From: Wurfbainia villosa
Taxonomy: Eukaryota; Streptophyta; Magnoliopsida; Zingiberales; Zingiberaceae
DNA: 64,000 nucleotides
Direction: 5' to 3'
NCBI GenBank assembly: GCA_025175895.1
Contig: CM046003.1
Span: 95,307,172-95,371,171 of the forward strand
In this document: positions 9,669-21,925 of the stretch, in pieces
Layout: each line of letters opens with the position of its first letter
Numbering within the stretch: position 1 is the first letter of the stretch
Notes under the pieces: generated by a model
Told to the model about the DNA's origin: nothing
The model's input: the letters and a program-made list of their open reading frames with translations, nothing else
Databases searched by the model: none
Position numbers and translations under genes: made by a program

Positions 9669-9720
9669 TAGGAGCTCTTCACCGACTTCACATCTGAGGG
9701 AGCGCGCTAGAGGGAACAAG

Positions 9721-11443
9721 ATGGATCATCAAGAGAAATTGGGTGACAACATCAACATTCTGCCTTCTTTCGACCGCAAAGATTTTGCATATTGGGAAGG
9801 TAGAATGATGTATTTTCTGATGTGCGATTATGAAAATTGGATTAGTATTTTAGTAGGATTCAACACTCCAAAGGACGAAGAATGAAGAAAACTCAAGAAG
9901 AAGAATTGGAGCCAAGAACAACTCCGATACTTCAATACAAACAATAAGGTAATGGGTATATTACTTAGTGTAATTCCTAATGATATTTTGATCGAGATAG
10001 GAGATTGTAAAGACACTAAGGACCTTTAGAGCAAGTTGGCGAAATATCATGAAAATCCATCATCGGTCTAAGAAGAAGAGGAAGAAGAGGAATGCTCATC
10101 TGCTCATTCAGAGGAGGCCGAAGAAACAAGTTCATCCTGACAAGAAAGCGAGGAGTCAGAAGTTGAGAAGGAGTTAACTTCTGAATCGATGGAAGAGGAA
10201 GAAGTAGAGGAAGCCTCCACCTCTATGTTTGAGGGGGAGGAGAGATCACCTTCCATGCAGGATCAAGAAGAAGCTTCTACCTCCGGGAGCTAAAGACAAG
10301 TTCAAGATTCCCCTACCACGGAAGGTAACTCAAGCATATTAATTCAAAATAAAAAATATATTATGTGTTTTGAGTGTAGGAAATATGTGCACTATAAAAG
10401 TAAGTGCCCTAAGAAGCTCAAGAAGGCTCCTCCGGCACCAAAAGTCAACAAAAATTCAAAGGATGTCGGTGCCTCAATTAGGAAGAGCAAGGAGTATGTG
10501 GTGTGCTTCAAATGCAACCAAAAAGGACATTATAGGAGACATTGCCCTAAGGGAAGGAAGAAGACTCAAGAGGGAGTATCACATGTAGGGGAAGCCTCTA
10601 AGGTAAACCCTAAAGTAAAATTCAATAATGCACCTTCTTTAAGTAATAGACAAAAACATGCTTTTAATTCACATACAATTTATCATAAAGAGCATGCTAG
10701 AAATAGGCCTTTATTGTTTAGGGGCTAAACATGTTGATTTTAGGTCTAAGGACAAGTCTAGAAATAATGACTCTAGACCTATTTCAACTAAGGAGAAATT
10801 TGAGACTAATGTCCCTAGAAAAATTCTATCTAGGGAGTCCATTAAAAGGGTAGAAAACCATTTAGGTATTAACCCTAAGAAGGATAGGCATATGCCTATA
10901 GGAAATGATAATGCCCAAAGACTTAATCAAAAATCAAAGATTGGACAATTGAAGTTAGAGAACCAAGCCTTGAGGTCAAGGCTTGAGAAACTTGAAAATA
11001 CCCTTAGAAATATACAAAATCAAACTCAAGGGTCTAGAAGTCAAAACCTAGGGTGTAAGAGGCAAGAACCATCTAGAAGGCAAGGTTTAGGTCACAAGCC
11101 TATGTCTAAGAAGGTAATGCCTACTTACCACAATGTTCCATTTGATTATGGAACTAAATCTAGGTCTAGGAGAGCCAAGGTCACAAGGTAAGTCATCCCT
11201 AGAGTTGACCATGGAGTGTGCCTAGTGGCTAAGGTTTTGAAGGGACTTAGGGAATCCACTAAGAAGGTTACAAGGGGAGTCACCCCTAGAGTTAACCTAG
11301 GCAAGACCCAAATGACCAAGGCTACCAAGCCTAGAAGGGTCATTAGGAGGGTATCTAGGGAGGTCATCCCTAAGGAATACCTAGTTAACCCAAGGAGCTC
11401 AAATAAGTTTTGGATTCCTAGGAGCGTGATCGACGCACGCTAG
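9721..11443 (+). pseudogene. gag: gag of copy A, decayed
   Basis: The ATG at 9721 begins MDHQEKLGDNINILPSFDRK and continues FAYWEGRMMYFL, the N-terminal capsid part of copia gag. An acidic Glu/Ser-rich linker (about 10070-10290) and two zinc knuckles follow: CFECRKYVHYKSKC (10366 on) and CFKCNQKGHYRRHC (about 10507 on), both CX2CX4HX4C. A basic region with a short coiled coil (LKLENQALRSRLEKLENTLR) and the C-terminal WIPRSVI stretch end near 11443. Stops near 9883, 10028 and 10290 and a frameshift near 10700 break it. gag forms the virus-like particle and binds RNA. No protease or other pol domain follows; copy B's gag stops at the same point. Confidence 0.82.
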
Positions 11444-13275
11444 ATGGGTTAAGTTGTGCCAACTTTAAATAGATAGGTAGTTAACCTAATCATAGTAAAG
11501 GTGGCACTTTAGGTCATTTTCAAGGTCATGGGTACCTTGGAAATGGAGGTTGATCTATATCCTAAACATTTTTGGATGTGCCAATATCATTTAAGGAGTT
11601 TGATAATTTGATCAAATTGGCACAAGCTAGGTCTTAGAGTCATGGTGTGCCATTTTGGATTTTGGCACACTTGGGGGATAAGTGATTATATGACAAAATG
11701 AACTTAATAATAACAAATGACAATAAATATTAAAATTTAGGTATTCTTATGTCTTATATTTTATTTGTCATACTTTATTTGTCATATGTCATGTCATGAC
11801 ATCATATTTATTTTAAATCATATAAATGTCATGATTATGCTTAGGTTTAAGGTTTCATGTCATGTATGCTTAGGTTTATATTTATGCCATGACATCATGA
11901 TTATTGGCACATATTTCACTTATGCTATCATTATATACCATAATAATTATTCATGCATTTAAGGTAATTAAAATTGATTTAAGTACTATGGCATGACTTG
12001 AAGTCTCATATATATGAGAATCAAGTAGTGTTGCCTTAGGAAAATGCATGAGGCCTTAGTTTAGGATGAATAAAACTCACATCTCATATCACATTGACAT
12101 GTGTGTGTATTGATACACCCAAGACATATGTGAGATGCTAGGAAATGAGTTAAGTTCAAGGTGCATAGTTTTTGTATCTAGATGAACTCAAACTCATCTT
12201 ATACTATGGATCATGGGAAAGCTAATGTGCAAGTCATGTGCATTAAGCCCATTGATCATGATCTAATATAGTATTTTAAAAATATTTTAAAATCATTTTA
12301 GAAAATCTTGGTGAAGTCTATCTTTTGATAGCAATCACCATTGATAGAGTTGATACAAAGTAGGGCCAAAACATCGAACTTTTCAATGGTTTTGAACTTT
12401 GTGTCAATCTCATTATTTTATAGGTATTTAATTTTTCAAATATTTTTCACCCATAATGTTTGACATAGGTATTATATATATTAATTTTCATGATTTTTTG
12501 ATTTATGATTAATTACTTATGATTTTTCGAAATCCATTTCTGATTAATGAAATTCTACATTTGTAGAAATCAATTGACTGGCGTCAATGACAGTCGACTG
12601 ATGACTGTTAGAGTCGACTGCCAAACTTGATTTCGGGTAAACAAGATTTGTTTAGCCTGATTTTAGCTATGTTAGGCTACCCTAACTGCTCATAATCCTA
12701 GGATATGCTTTGGAAAGCATTAGAAATGGTGAAAATCCATTGGATATGGATTAAGAGAGTTGTTTAGGGTGTGTATCAAATTTTAAGGTGTGTGAAAGTT
12801 TAAGGTTGAACTTTTAACCTTAATTTTGATGGTTTAGTGTTCCTATAGGCTTAGGCACTCTCCAAGGACATTGTTGGTACAATGGTCAAGGGGAGCAAAC
12901 CTTTAGGGGGAGGTTATCCATCATGTGATGATGGATGTGTTCTTCCTCATGAGGGAGAGAATCTTGAGAATGTGAGATGCCCAATTTGGAAATTGGGAGA
13001 GTTTGTAGGATTGCCTTTCTTGAGTGATATGAGACTTATCACTATGAAGAGTGAAGGCATCCTACGTATTTTTGGACCAAGGGGGAGATTTAAGATCTCA
13101 TTGGGATATGAGACATTGACACCCTTGGGGAGAACCTTTTTGATGTATGTCAAAAAGGGAGAGAATTAACGGGAGAAGTTATGGGAGAATTTGGATTACC
13201 AATTTGGGAGAATTGGTAAAGAGATTTGAGTTAGGTGGCCTAACTCAAAAGTGTTTGTGGTTTTTGTCAAACATC
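11444..13275 (+). other. Non-coding tail of copy A
   Basis: About 1.8 kb between gag and the polypurine tract with no coding signal. It is shared, block by block, with the tails of B, C, D and K: a GGTGGCACTTTAGGTCATTT block, repeats of ATGTCATGACAT type, a block around GGTGATTGCTATCAAAAGAT, GTCGAC palindromes (12565-12625), and a final stretch MVKG... that is open in A but broken in B. Conservation without a shared frame suggests an RNA role (packaging or tail signals) or simple common descent. Confidence 0.6.
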
Positions 13276-13288
13276 AAAAAGGGGGAGA
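13276..13288 (+). other. Polypurine tract of copy A
   Basis: AAAAAGGGGGAGA directly precedes the 3' LTR start TGTTGG (13290). It primes plus-strand DNA synthesis. Confidence 0.88.
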
Positions 13289-13379
13289 TTGTTGGTCCAA
13301 TCGACCCAGGTCATGATTGACCAGACTCGAGTTTGACTCGGGCAGTATTTTGATTTTTGACAAAATGTATGACAATGTG

Positions 13380-13690
13380 ATTGTCATGGGAAAGTCCAAG
13401 TCTTGAGTACTTGACATAGAAAGTCCAAGTGGGACACTTGGCAATTGGAAAGTCCAACATGGGTTAGCATGGAAAGTCCAAGCATTGATCTTGGCAAGGG
13501 AAAGTTCAAGCTTGAGTCTTGGCAAATAGAAAGTCCAACATGGGTTTGCAAGGGAAGTACAAGGGTTAATATTGGCGGCGTAAAGTCCAAGGGTGGAGTT
13601 TTGGCAGCATAAGTCCAATGGTTGGCGGCGTAAAGTCCAAGCGGTAGTCTTGGCAGCATAGGCCTAATGTGTCTTGGCGGTATAGACCAG
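13380..13690 (+). repeat. U3 inverted-repeat unit array, copy A 3' LTR
   Basis: Same unit order as 8268-8570 with scattered substitutions, e.g. TTGGCAGC replacing TTGGCAAC; it adds a clean GGCGGCGTAAAGTCCAAG unit near 13625. Confidence 0.8.
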
Positions 13691-13850
13691 CTTAGCATGA
13701 CAATAGCCAATGGAAGCACCTGAAGGCTAGTGTATGGATGAACAAGTCATGGATGACTTGGAGGGATCCGATAGGCGTGAGGCTGACGGAGGTGGCTAGA
13801 AGGCTTAGGTCTAGGCTAAGGGTGGTCTAGCAAGTATGAGGGCATCATAC

Positions 13851-15236
13851 TGTTAGGGTAATCTCTTGCCATGATAAGGTTTTGATGTGTGTGGCAAAGG
13901 GTTTAAGTTAGGATGATATTGTTATTTGATATGTGCGTTGGAGTCTTGCAGGACTTAGTAATTCGCACATGGAGCCTTGGCGGGTTCACCCTCACAACCT
14001 CGGTCCTTGAGTCAGTGAAGGATGACTTTGCGGAAGCCGTGCGCTTGGAGCATCAGGACCGTCGGACGAGATGACTTAAAGTGAAGCCAAGGAAGCAGAC
14101 TTGGAGGCAAGAGGCGAAGGAGCATTGCAGTCGTGCGTCACGATGCTCTTGAGGGGCGTGGCGCATGACGAAGAGAGCTTGGCGAGGACTTCGAGTGAGA
14201 TGAGAGAATGAGTGAAATGTAAGTAGCTCATTAAGTGAACTTGGCCGAATGGCTAAGTGTCGGAGACTTGACCGCAAGGGTTAAGGTTTACCCGACCGCC
14301 GGAAGCTCAAACTTATGTTAAGTTTGAGTTTCACACGGCACCAGTCGACTGCCAAGGTATTTCCTGCAATCGAACACCAGTCGAGTCCCAATAGTTCGAA
14401 CACTAGTTGAGTCCCAGCAGTTCGACTGACCATAATCCCAATCGATTGCCAAGAGTCAACTCGACTGGCAAGTGTCAAAATACTTGACCAATCGACAGGT
14501 CCAAAGCCCCAGTCGACTGATAACCTCAACCATGAGGTTTAACCCCAAGTATGTGTTGGGGATCGATTGGCTGACTAGAGGGGGGTGAATAGCCCTCTTA
14601 CGATGGATGTCGGAATTCTCTCATTCGTTTGCTCGTCTACACAATCGTTAGCGCAAGCGGAAGCATAAACAATAAAGACAAAGCAATAAACAAAAATACA
14701 AACGCTAACAAAGAAGATGTAACGTGGTTCATGGCTACACCGCTAATCCACGATCCCGATTCGTCCGAGGTGAATCACTCCTTCAAAGCCAATCACTATT
14801 GGTCTCTCCTTTGCACCAAGCTAGGTGGAGGTAACCTTTACAAATCAAGCACACTCCTTTTATAATAGATGTGAAAGAAAGCATAAGAGAAGGAGTTTGA
14901 ATCTTGTGGAGCACTTGGATGGTCGTTTAGAACTTGAGCATTAACCTCCCAGCTCCACACCCTCTCTTTATAGAGAGGGCTGATTTCTTCCGTTAGCGCC
15001 ACCGTCATTTGCCCTTAGCGATCGATTGCGCCACTCCAACAGCCTCCGAACACGTCGGATCCCGACCGTTGTAGTCCAACGGAACACTTGACAGTCGACT
15101 GATGGACCTCACCCGGATCATTCTTTGCCTCTAGTCATTGCCGATCGGCTACGGCGATTCTGCTGCGACATTCTCTGGCGATCATTGTCATTCCATGGCG
15201 ATCATTGCTAAACCATCGATCGGATACGATCGTCAT
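13851..15236. repeat. Patchwork of three LTR fragments inside copy A 3' LTR
   Basis: Three pieces are joined. 13851-14339 starts TGTTAGGGTAATC and looks like the U3 of a different LTR family (plus orientation). 14340-14553 is A-family LTR in minus orientation (palindromes, then AACCTCAACCATGAGG). 14554-15236 starts TGTTGGGGATCG, has the U5 motif CTAGAGGGGGGTGAATAG and GCGATCATTG-type motifs, and matches the C-type LTR in minus orientation. None has a matching target duplication, so rearrangement rather than simple nesting is likely. Confidence 0.6.
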
Positions 15237-16039
15237 TGTTTGTACTTTTGTATTACGTTTTGTAATTGTTTGTACGAGGTTTCTCCGCCTTCGACGTGTT
15301 TTCGAAAAGGAGTTTTATTAGTGGTGAGTGCATCACTAGAGCTCGTTGAGCTCATCCCGTGGAGTAGGAATCCTAAGGTTTCGAACTACATATATCGCGT
15401 GTATTTGTGTTTTTATTTGTTTCTACATTTGTATTTCTATATTCCGTTGTGCTAATGATGATTGTAGAGACGAATGAACGAATTCTATCAAACGATGAAA
15501 ACGTGCTATTCACCCCCCCTCTAGCGGTCACCAACATTCCTACAGATTCGACGCTCGAAATTTGTTCGTGTTCGTCTTTACAATTTGTTAGTATACACAG
15601 CGAAAATACAAATAGAAAGCATAAACTAAAACAAAGACAAACACACAAAACACACTCACAAACACAAGATGTAACATGGTTCGGAACCTAGGGTTCCTAC
15701 TCCACGAGTTGAGCTCAAATGAACTCTAGTGATGCAAACCACCACTAATTAACCTCTCCTTCTCGGAAAATACTTCGGAGGTGGAGAAAACCTCTTACAA
15801 AAGTTCTTATAAAAATAAGAAGGAAATACAAGCAAATACAAATGAAATATAATAAACAACATAAAGAAAACTTTATACAAGGTTGCTTTGAATGCTTTGC
15901 TTGTTGGTTGCTTGGACGAACTTAAAGGACTTTGAAATGCACCGGCACTTTGCCTCAAATCTCTCATAGAAACGCTGCCAAAATCCTCCCTTTCGTGCCC
16001 CTTATAAAGTTATAACTCGGGCTGATTTTTACCTAGAAG

Positions 16040-16410
16040 TTGACTGCTCAAACCCATCAGTCGACTGCTCCTGTAGTCGTTGTGAGACAACGGCTTAATC
16101 CACGTTGGAAAAACTCAAATGGATAGCCACTCAGTACTGTTGCCCCGTTAGTCGACTGCCCAGTCGACTATGGAACTTTTTGTGCTTGTGATCGCAAACA
16201 ATAGTTGACTGCCCTCCATGACAGTCGACTACTCAAGGCTAATTGACTTCCCAATGCTGGCAATCGATTACCAAAGCCATGCGGCCGTAGTCGAGCTCCA
16301 GACCATGCGGCCGTAGTCGAGCTCCAGACCAATCGATTGCTTAGAGTCGACTAGGCTGCCAAATGTTAAAACACTTGACCAGTCGACTGGTCCATAACCC
16401 CAGTCGATTA
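16040..16410. repeat. GTCGAC palindrome cluster, copy B 3' LTR
   Basis: At least ten CAGTCGACTG-like decamers, including ACAGTCGACTAC and CCAGTCGACTGG. A 27-bp stretch containing ATGCGGCCGTAGTCGAGC occurs twice in tandem near 16280-16330. Confidence 0.7.
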
Positions 16411-16624
16411 ATAGATCTCAAACATGTGGTTTAATCCAAGTATGATGCCCTTATACTTGATAGACCACCTTTAGCCTAAACCTAAGCTTTCTAGCCACTT
16501 TCATCAGCCTCACGCCTATCAGATCCCTCCAAGTCATTCATGACTTGTTCATCCATACATTAGCCTTTAGGTGCTTCCATCAGCTATTGTCATGCTAACC
16601 AGGTCTACATTACTAAGGTACATT

Positions 16625-16890
16625 TGGGCTAATGCTGTCAAGACACACATTTGGACTTTACGCCGCCAATATCACACCCTTGGGCTTCCCTTGCCAACTA
16701 TATGTTGGACTTTCCAAATGCTAAGACCCATGCTTAGACTTTCCAATTGCCAAGACCCATGCTTGGACTTTACCATTGCCAAGACCCATGCTTGGACTTT
16801 CCATTATCAAGTATCCAAGACGTGAACTTCCCATGCCAAGTACACAAGACTTGGACTTCCAATGCCAAGTACACAAGACTTGGACTTTCC
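16625..16890 (-). repeat. U3 inverted-repeat unit array, copy B 3' LTR
   Basis: Seen on the plus strand as CTTGGACTTTCC units; CAAGACCCATGCTTGGAC units repeat with little change, and the last two units (CAAGTACACAAGACTTGG) are near-identical duplicates. Confidence 0.8.
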
Positions 16891-16989
16891 ATGACAATCA
16901 CATTGTCATACATTTTATCGAACATCAAAATGCTGCTCGAGTCAAACTTGAGTCTGGTCAATCGTGACCTAGATCGATCGCACCAACAA

Positions 16990-17002
16990 TCTCTCCCTTT
17001 TT
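16990..17002 (-). other. Polypurine tract of copy B
   Basis: On the minus strand AAAAAGGGAGAGA precedes the LTR start TGTTGGTGCGATCG. Confidence 0.8.
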
Positions 17003-18847
17003 GATGTTTAACAAAACCTTTGAGTTAGGCCACCTAACTCAACCCATCAATTCTACAAATCTCCCAATTCTCCCCCTTTTTGACATACATCAAAAAGGCT
17101 CTCCCCACGGGTATCAATGTCTCATATCCCAATGAGATCTTACAATCTCTCCTGTAGTCTAAACACATTTAGGATGCCTTCACTCTTCCTAGTGATAAGT
17201 CTCATATCACTAAATGAGAAATAATCCTCACTTCTCCAAATTCTCCCCCTTTTGGTGAGCACAATGAGGGTTTCCAAAACCCTTCATGTCTCTCCCTTTG
17301 AGGAAAACACATCCATCATCCCATGATGGATAACCTCTCTTTAAAAGATTGCTCCCCCTTGACCATTGCACCAACAATGTTCTTGGAGAGTTCCTAAGCC
17401 TATATGAACACTAAAATATCAAAATTAAGAGAAAAAGTTCAACATTGAACTTTCACACACCTTAAAATTTGATTCTCACCCTAAACAACCTTCTAATCCA
17501 TTTCCAATGGATCTTCACCCTTCCAATGCTTTCCAAAGCATATCCCAGTATTAGAAAATATTAGGGAAGCCTAAATTAGTTGAAACTGGGCTAAACAAAC
17601 CTTGTTTATCCGAAATCAGCCTTGGCGATCATTGGGTTAGCAACGATCATTGCCCTCAATCTGATCGCCCAAAGCGACGGTCGACTCGTTTACCTGTTGT
17701 CGTCAGTTAAAAATCAAATTTTAAAAATGCATAAGTAAATATATGTAATTTGAAAAATAATGAAACTTCATACGTATAATACTTATGTCATATATAATGG
17801 GTGAAAAATATTTGAAAAATAAAATATCCATTAAATAGTGAGATTGATACAAAATTCAAAAACAAAGATAACTTCAATGTTTTGAGTCTACTTTGTATCA
17901 CCTTCATCAATGGTGATTGTTATCAAAAGATAAGCTTCACCAAGGGTTTTCAAAATAATTTTAAAATATTTTTAAAACCTTATATTGGACCATGATTTAT
18001 GGGCTCAATGCACATGACTTGCACATTAGCTTTCCCTATGATCTATTAATGGTATAAGATGAGTTTGAGTTCATCTAGATGCAAGAACTATGCACCTTGA
18101 ACTTAACTCATTTTCCTAACATCTCACATGTGTTTAGGGTGTATCAATACACATGTCAATGTAATGTGAGATGTGAATTTTTGTTCTTCCTAATATAAGA
18201 TCTCATGTATTTTTCTAAGCAACTCTATTTGACTCCCTTATAAATGGGACTTCAAATCATGTCATTGTCCTTAAATAAATTTTAATTAACTTAAATACAT
18301 GAAATATGATCATGGCATATAATAATAGCATAAATGAAGCATGTGCTAATAATCATAATGTCATGGTATATAAATAAAATCTAAGCACTAACATGACATA
18401 AAAGTCAAACCTAAACATTATCATGATATTTTATATGATTAAATGAAATATGATGTCATTATATGACAAGGAAAACAAAGCATGACAAGTATAAAATACA
18501 AAGGTATATAATACCTCAATGTTAAACGCAAATTTTCCATTTTCTAAAATTTACACTAATTTCCCATAACCAACAAATCTACCAAGTGTGTCAAAAACCT
18601 AAAATGACACGCTATAACCTCTAAACTTAATTGTGTCAATTTTGATTTGACTTTTCAAACTTCTTGAATTTTATTGGCACATCATAAAATCTTTTAGGAT
18701 ATAAATTCAACCCTTATTTCCAAAGTATCACATAACCTTGGAAATGACCTAAAGTGCCAACTTTGCTATGGTTAGATTAACTATCCATCCATTTAAGGTT
18801 GACACAGCCTAACCTATCTAGTGTGAAGGGATCACGCTCCTAGGAAT
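17003..18847 (-). other. Non-coding tail of copy B
   Basis: Collinear with the tail of copy A. The last part (minus strand, about 17340 back to 17003) has lost the frame seen in A, which argues against a conserved protein there. The slot that holds GTCGAC palindromes in A and K holds GCGATCATTG-type motifs here. Confidence 0.6.
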
Positions 18848-20520
18848 CTAATACCTATTGGATCTCCTTGAGTTTACAAGGTATTCACTAGGGATGCCCT
18901 CCCTTGATACCTTCCTAATGCCCCTTTTTGGCTTGGAAGCCTTGGTCAATTGGGTCTTGCCTAGGTCAACTCTAGGGGTAACTCCCCTTGTGACCTTCTT
19001 AGTGGCTTTCCTAAGTTCTATAGAAACCTTGGCTACTAAGCACTTACCATGGTTAACCTTAGGAATGACTTCCCTATTAACCTTGGTTTTCCTAGACTTA
19101 GAAATGGCTCCATAATTAAATGGAACACTATGGTAGGTCTCCTTGGGCTTAGGTTTGTGACCCAAACCTTTCTTGCCACTAGATGGTTCTTGCCTCCTAG
19201 ACCCTAATTTATGATCATTAGACCCCATAATCATGTTTTCCATTTTCCTAAGGGTCTTCTCCATTTTCTCAAGTTTTGACCTCAAAACTTGATTTTCCAA
19301 CTCTAATTTGCCAATTTTTGAATTTTCATCTATTGTTTGGGCATTGTTCCTTCTCTTAGGCATATGTCTATCCTCCTTAGAGTTAATGCCTAAGTAGTTC
19401 TCTACCTTCTTAATAGTTTCCCTAGGTAGAATTGTGTTAGGATTATTGGTTCTAGATTTATCCTTAACCCTAACATTGCAAGATTTAGCACCTAAGCAAA
19501 TATATTTGTTGCTATTTGCATGTCTTTCATGATTATGCATAATTGCAAGAGAATTAAAATTACTCCTAGCATACCTTTGATTATTACGTAAATAAAGAGA
19601 ATTATTGAAATATACCTTAAGGTTTGCCTTAGCTCCCCCTACATGTGTAGCTCCTCCCTTGCCCTTGCTAGGTTGTCTTCCCTTAGAGCATTGCTTCTAT
19701 AATGCCCCTTTTAATGATATTTGAAGCAAATGATGTGCTCCTTTCTTTTAATTGTTGAGGCACCGACATCCTTAGGCTTTTCATGAACTTTTGGCACCAG
19801 TTGAGTCTTCTTGACTCTTTTTGGATACTTACTCTTGTAGTGTCCTTGCTCCCTACACTTAAAGCATACAATATGATTTTTATTTTTAATTTATATGCTT
19901 GAGTTATGTAGGTCGGTGGTAGGAGTCGGAGTTGGTTCTTCATCCCTCCCAAAGGTTGAAGCTTCTTCTTGCTCTTCCTCCGGCGTGGAAGGTCTCTCCT
20001 CCCTCTCAATCCTAGAGATGGAGGCTTCGTCCAATTCTTCTACTTCTTCTACCGATCCGGATGTTGATTCCGTCTCAACCTCCAAATTCTCACTTTCTTG
20101 AAAGGATGAGCTTTCTTCCTCCTCCTTGGATTCTTCCTTATCCTCTTGGACCGATTGAGGCTTCTCATGGAATTTTGTCAATTCGGTCCAAAGCTCCTTG
20201 CCATCCTTATATTCACCTAATCTACACAAAATATCATTAGAGATTAAATCAACCAAGAATTTTATTACCTTCTTATTTTTCTCAAATTTTTGGAGTTTTT
20301 CCTCGGTCTACTTCTTCATCTTGAGGAATCCTCCATTCGACCCTCTTGGATATTCAAATCCTTCCATCAAGATGAACCAATCTTCGATGTTCATCATAAG
20401 GAAGGTTTCTATACTCTCCTTCCATTGGTTAAAGCCCCCAATTCTATAAAATCCAAAAGGCGGTGGAGTGTTGATTTCATGACCTAGTCCAAGATTTGGC
20501 AACTCCATCCTCCTCTTCAA
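18848..20520 (-). pseudogene. gag: gag of copy B, decayed
   Basis: The minus-strand frame starts MKRRMELPNLGLGHEINTPP at 20520 and contains GGFNQWKESIETFLMM, the capsid N-terminal part. A stop at about 20306, then the same frame continues with VDLISNDILCRLGEYKDGKE and an acidic linker. The knuckles are damaged: CFKCREQGHYKSKY lacks its last cysteine, and the second reads CFKYH with a stop. A frameshift separates the C-terminal 230-residue part (19540-18848), which has the coiled coil LELENQVLRSKLEKMEKTLR and basic repeats KVTRGVTPRVDLGK. It ends with EYLVNSRRSNRY, the point where copy A also ends. Start choice follows copy A's leader spacing. Confidence 0.78.
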
Positions 20521-20566
20521 CCTTTAGCGATGCTCACTTGGCAATTAATCCGTAGAAGAGCTTCAA

Positions 20567-20578
20567 GCTATGATACCA
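20567..20578 (-). other. Primer-binding site of copy B
   Basis: TGGTATCATAGC on the minus strand, one base different from the standard TGGTATCAGAGC, two bases from the LTR end. Confidence 0.82.
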
Positions 20579-21094
20579 ATTGTAGGACCGTAAGTGACGC
20601 ACTAGAGGGGGGGGGTGAATGGTGGTTTCGATTCAACACTCAGAATTTGTTCGTGTTCGTCTCTACAATTTGTTAGTATGCGCAGCGGAAATACAAATAG
20701 AAAGCATGAACTAGAACAAAGACAAACACACAAAACACACCCATTAACATATGATGTAATGTGGTTCAGAACCTAGGGTTCCTACTCTACGGGTTGAGCT
20801 CAAATGAGCTCTAGTGATGCAAACCAACACTAATTAACCTCTCCTTCTCGAAAAACACTCCGGAGGTGGAGAAAATCTCTTATAATAGTTCTTACAACAA
20901 TAAGAAGGAAATACAAGCAAATACAAATGAAAATTTTACACAAGTTTGCTTTGAATGCTTTGCTTGTTGGTTGCTTGGACAAGCTTGAAGGACCCTGAAA
21001 TACACCAGCACTTCGCCTCAAATCTCTCCTAGAACCGCTACCAAAATCCTCCCTTTCATGCTCCTTATAAAGCTACAACTCGGGCTGATTTTTC

Positions 21095-21480
21095 CTAGCA
21101 GTCGACTGCCCAAACCTATCAATCTACTGCTCCTATAGATGTTGTGAGACAACGGCTTAATCCATGATGGAAAAACTCCAACGGATAGCCAATCAGTCGA
21201 CTGCTGCCCTGTCAATCATTTGCCCAGTCGACTATGAAACTTTCTGTGCTCGTGGCCACAAAAAGAAGTCGACTGCCCTCCATGGCAATCGACTGCTCAA
21301 GGCCAGTCGACTGTCAAATGCTAGTAGTTGACTGCTAAAGTCACGCAGCCATAGTCAAGCTCTAGTCGACTCTTGATCAGTCGACTGGTCATAACCCCAG
21401 TCGACTGCTTAGAGTCGACTAGGCTACTGAGTGTCAAAATACTTGGCCAGCCGACTGGTCCATAACTCCAGTCAACTGAT
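21095..21480. repeat. GTCGAC palindrome cluster, copy B 5' LTR
   Basis: Includes AGCAGTCGACTGCC, GCCAGTCGACTGTC and CCAGTCGACTGC in near-consensus form, with decayed versions (CAGTCAACTG, AGTAGTTGACTGC) between them. Confidence 0.7.
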
Positions 21481-21639
21481 AGACCTCAAACATGAGGTTT
21501 AACCCAAGTATGATTCCCTCATACTTGATAGACCACCCTTAGCCTAGACCTAAGCCTTCTAGCCACTTCTATTAGCCTCACGCCTATTGGATCCCTCCAA
21601 GTCATCCATGACTTGTTCATCCATACGTTAGCCTTCAGG

Positions 21640-21925
21640 TGCTTCCATCGGCTATTATCATGCTAACCGGGTCTACATTGCCAAGATACATTTGGGCTCA
21701 CACTTCCAAGACACATGCTTGGACTTTACACCGCCAAACATTGGACTTATACTGCCAAGACTTCATCTTGGACTTTACGCCGTCAATATCAAACCCTTGG
21801 GCTTCCCTTTCCAACTCTATGTTGGACTTTCCAAATGCCAAGACCCATGCTTAGACTTTCCAATTGCCAAGACTCATGCTTGGACTTTACCATTGGTAAA
21901 ACCCATGCTTGGACTTTACCATCGC
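21640..21925 (-). repeat. U3 inverted-repeat unit array, copy B 5' LTR
   Basis: Units of CTTGGACTTTAC / CTTAGACTTTCC type with CCAAGACCCATGCTTGG cores; truncated at its U3-proximal end. Confidence 0.78.

Larger units (their letters stand above)
8205..15544 (+). mobile_element. Copy A: non-autonomous gag-only copia element (SIRE-like)
   Basis: The order is 5' LTR (8205-9654, missing roughly its first 45 bp), primer-binding site (9657-9668), decayed gag (9721-11443), a non-coding tail, polypurine tract (13276-13288) and 3' LTR (13290-15544, broken by foreign LTR pieces at 13851-15236). The internal region is about 3.6 kb and lacks protease, integrase, reverse transcriptase and RNase H. Copy B has the same internal length and order in the opposite orientation, so the absence of pol is a family trait. 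The AAAAAGGGGGAGA tract and two-knuckle gag suggest the SIRE/Maximus lineage. Mobility would need pol from a related element. Confidence 0.8.
13290..15544 (+). repeat. 3' LTR of copy A, interrupted
   Basis: The start TGTTGGTCCAATCG follows the polypurine tract. U3 with its unit array (13380-13690) runs to about 13850; U5 resumes near 15237 (TTTGTACTTTTGTATTACG, as at 9350) and ends CATTCCTACA at 15544. The part between is foreign (13851-15236), and the palindrome cluster and TATA region of this LTR are lost. Confidence 0.75.
15545..16988 (-). repeat. 3' LTR of copy B
   Basis: The right end TCGCACCAACA adjoins the polypurine tract. The left end starts at GATTCGACGC, which corresponds to 20629 of the other LTR; the outermost U5 bases and the G-run motif are gone. 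It contains the palindrome cluster (16040-16410) and unit array (16625-16890). Confidence 0.75.

Noticed and set aside
12882..13169. 95-residue frame before the polypurine tract of copy A, partly open in copy K.
   Set aside because: The same DNA is conserved in B and D but the frame is broken by indels, so it is conserved non-coding tail rather than a gene.
19683..20009. 108-residue basic frame in copy B gag.
   Set aside because: It is a shifted reading of the acidic linker and knuckle region; the true gag text is in the other frames.
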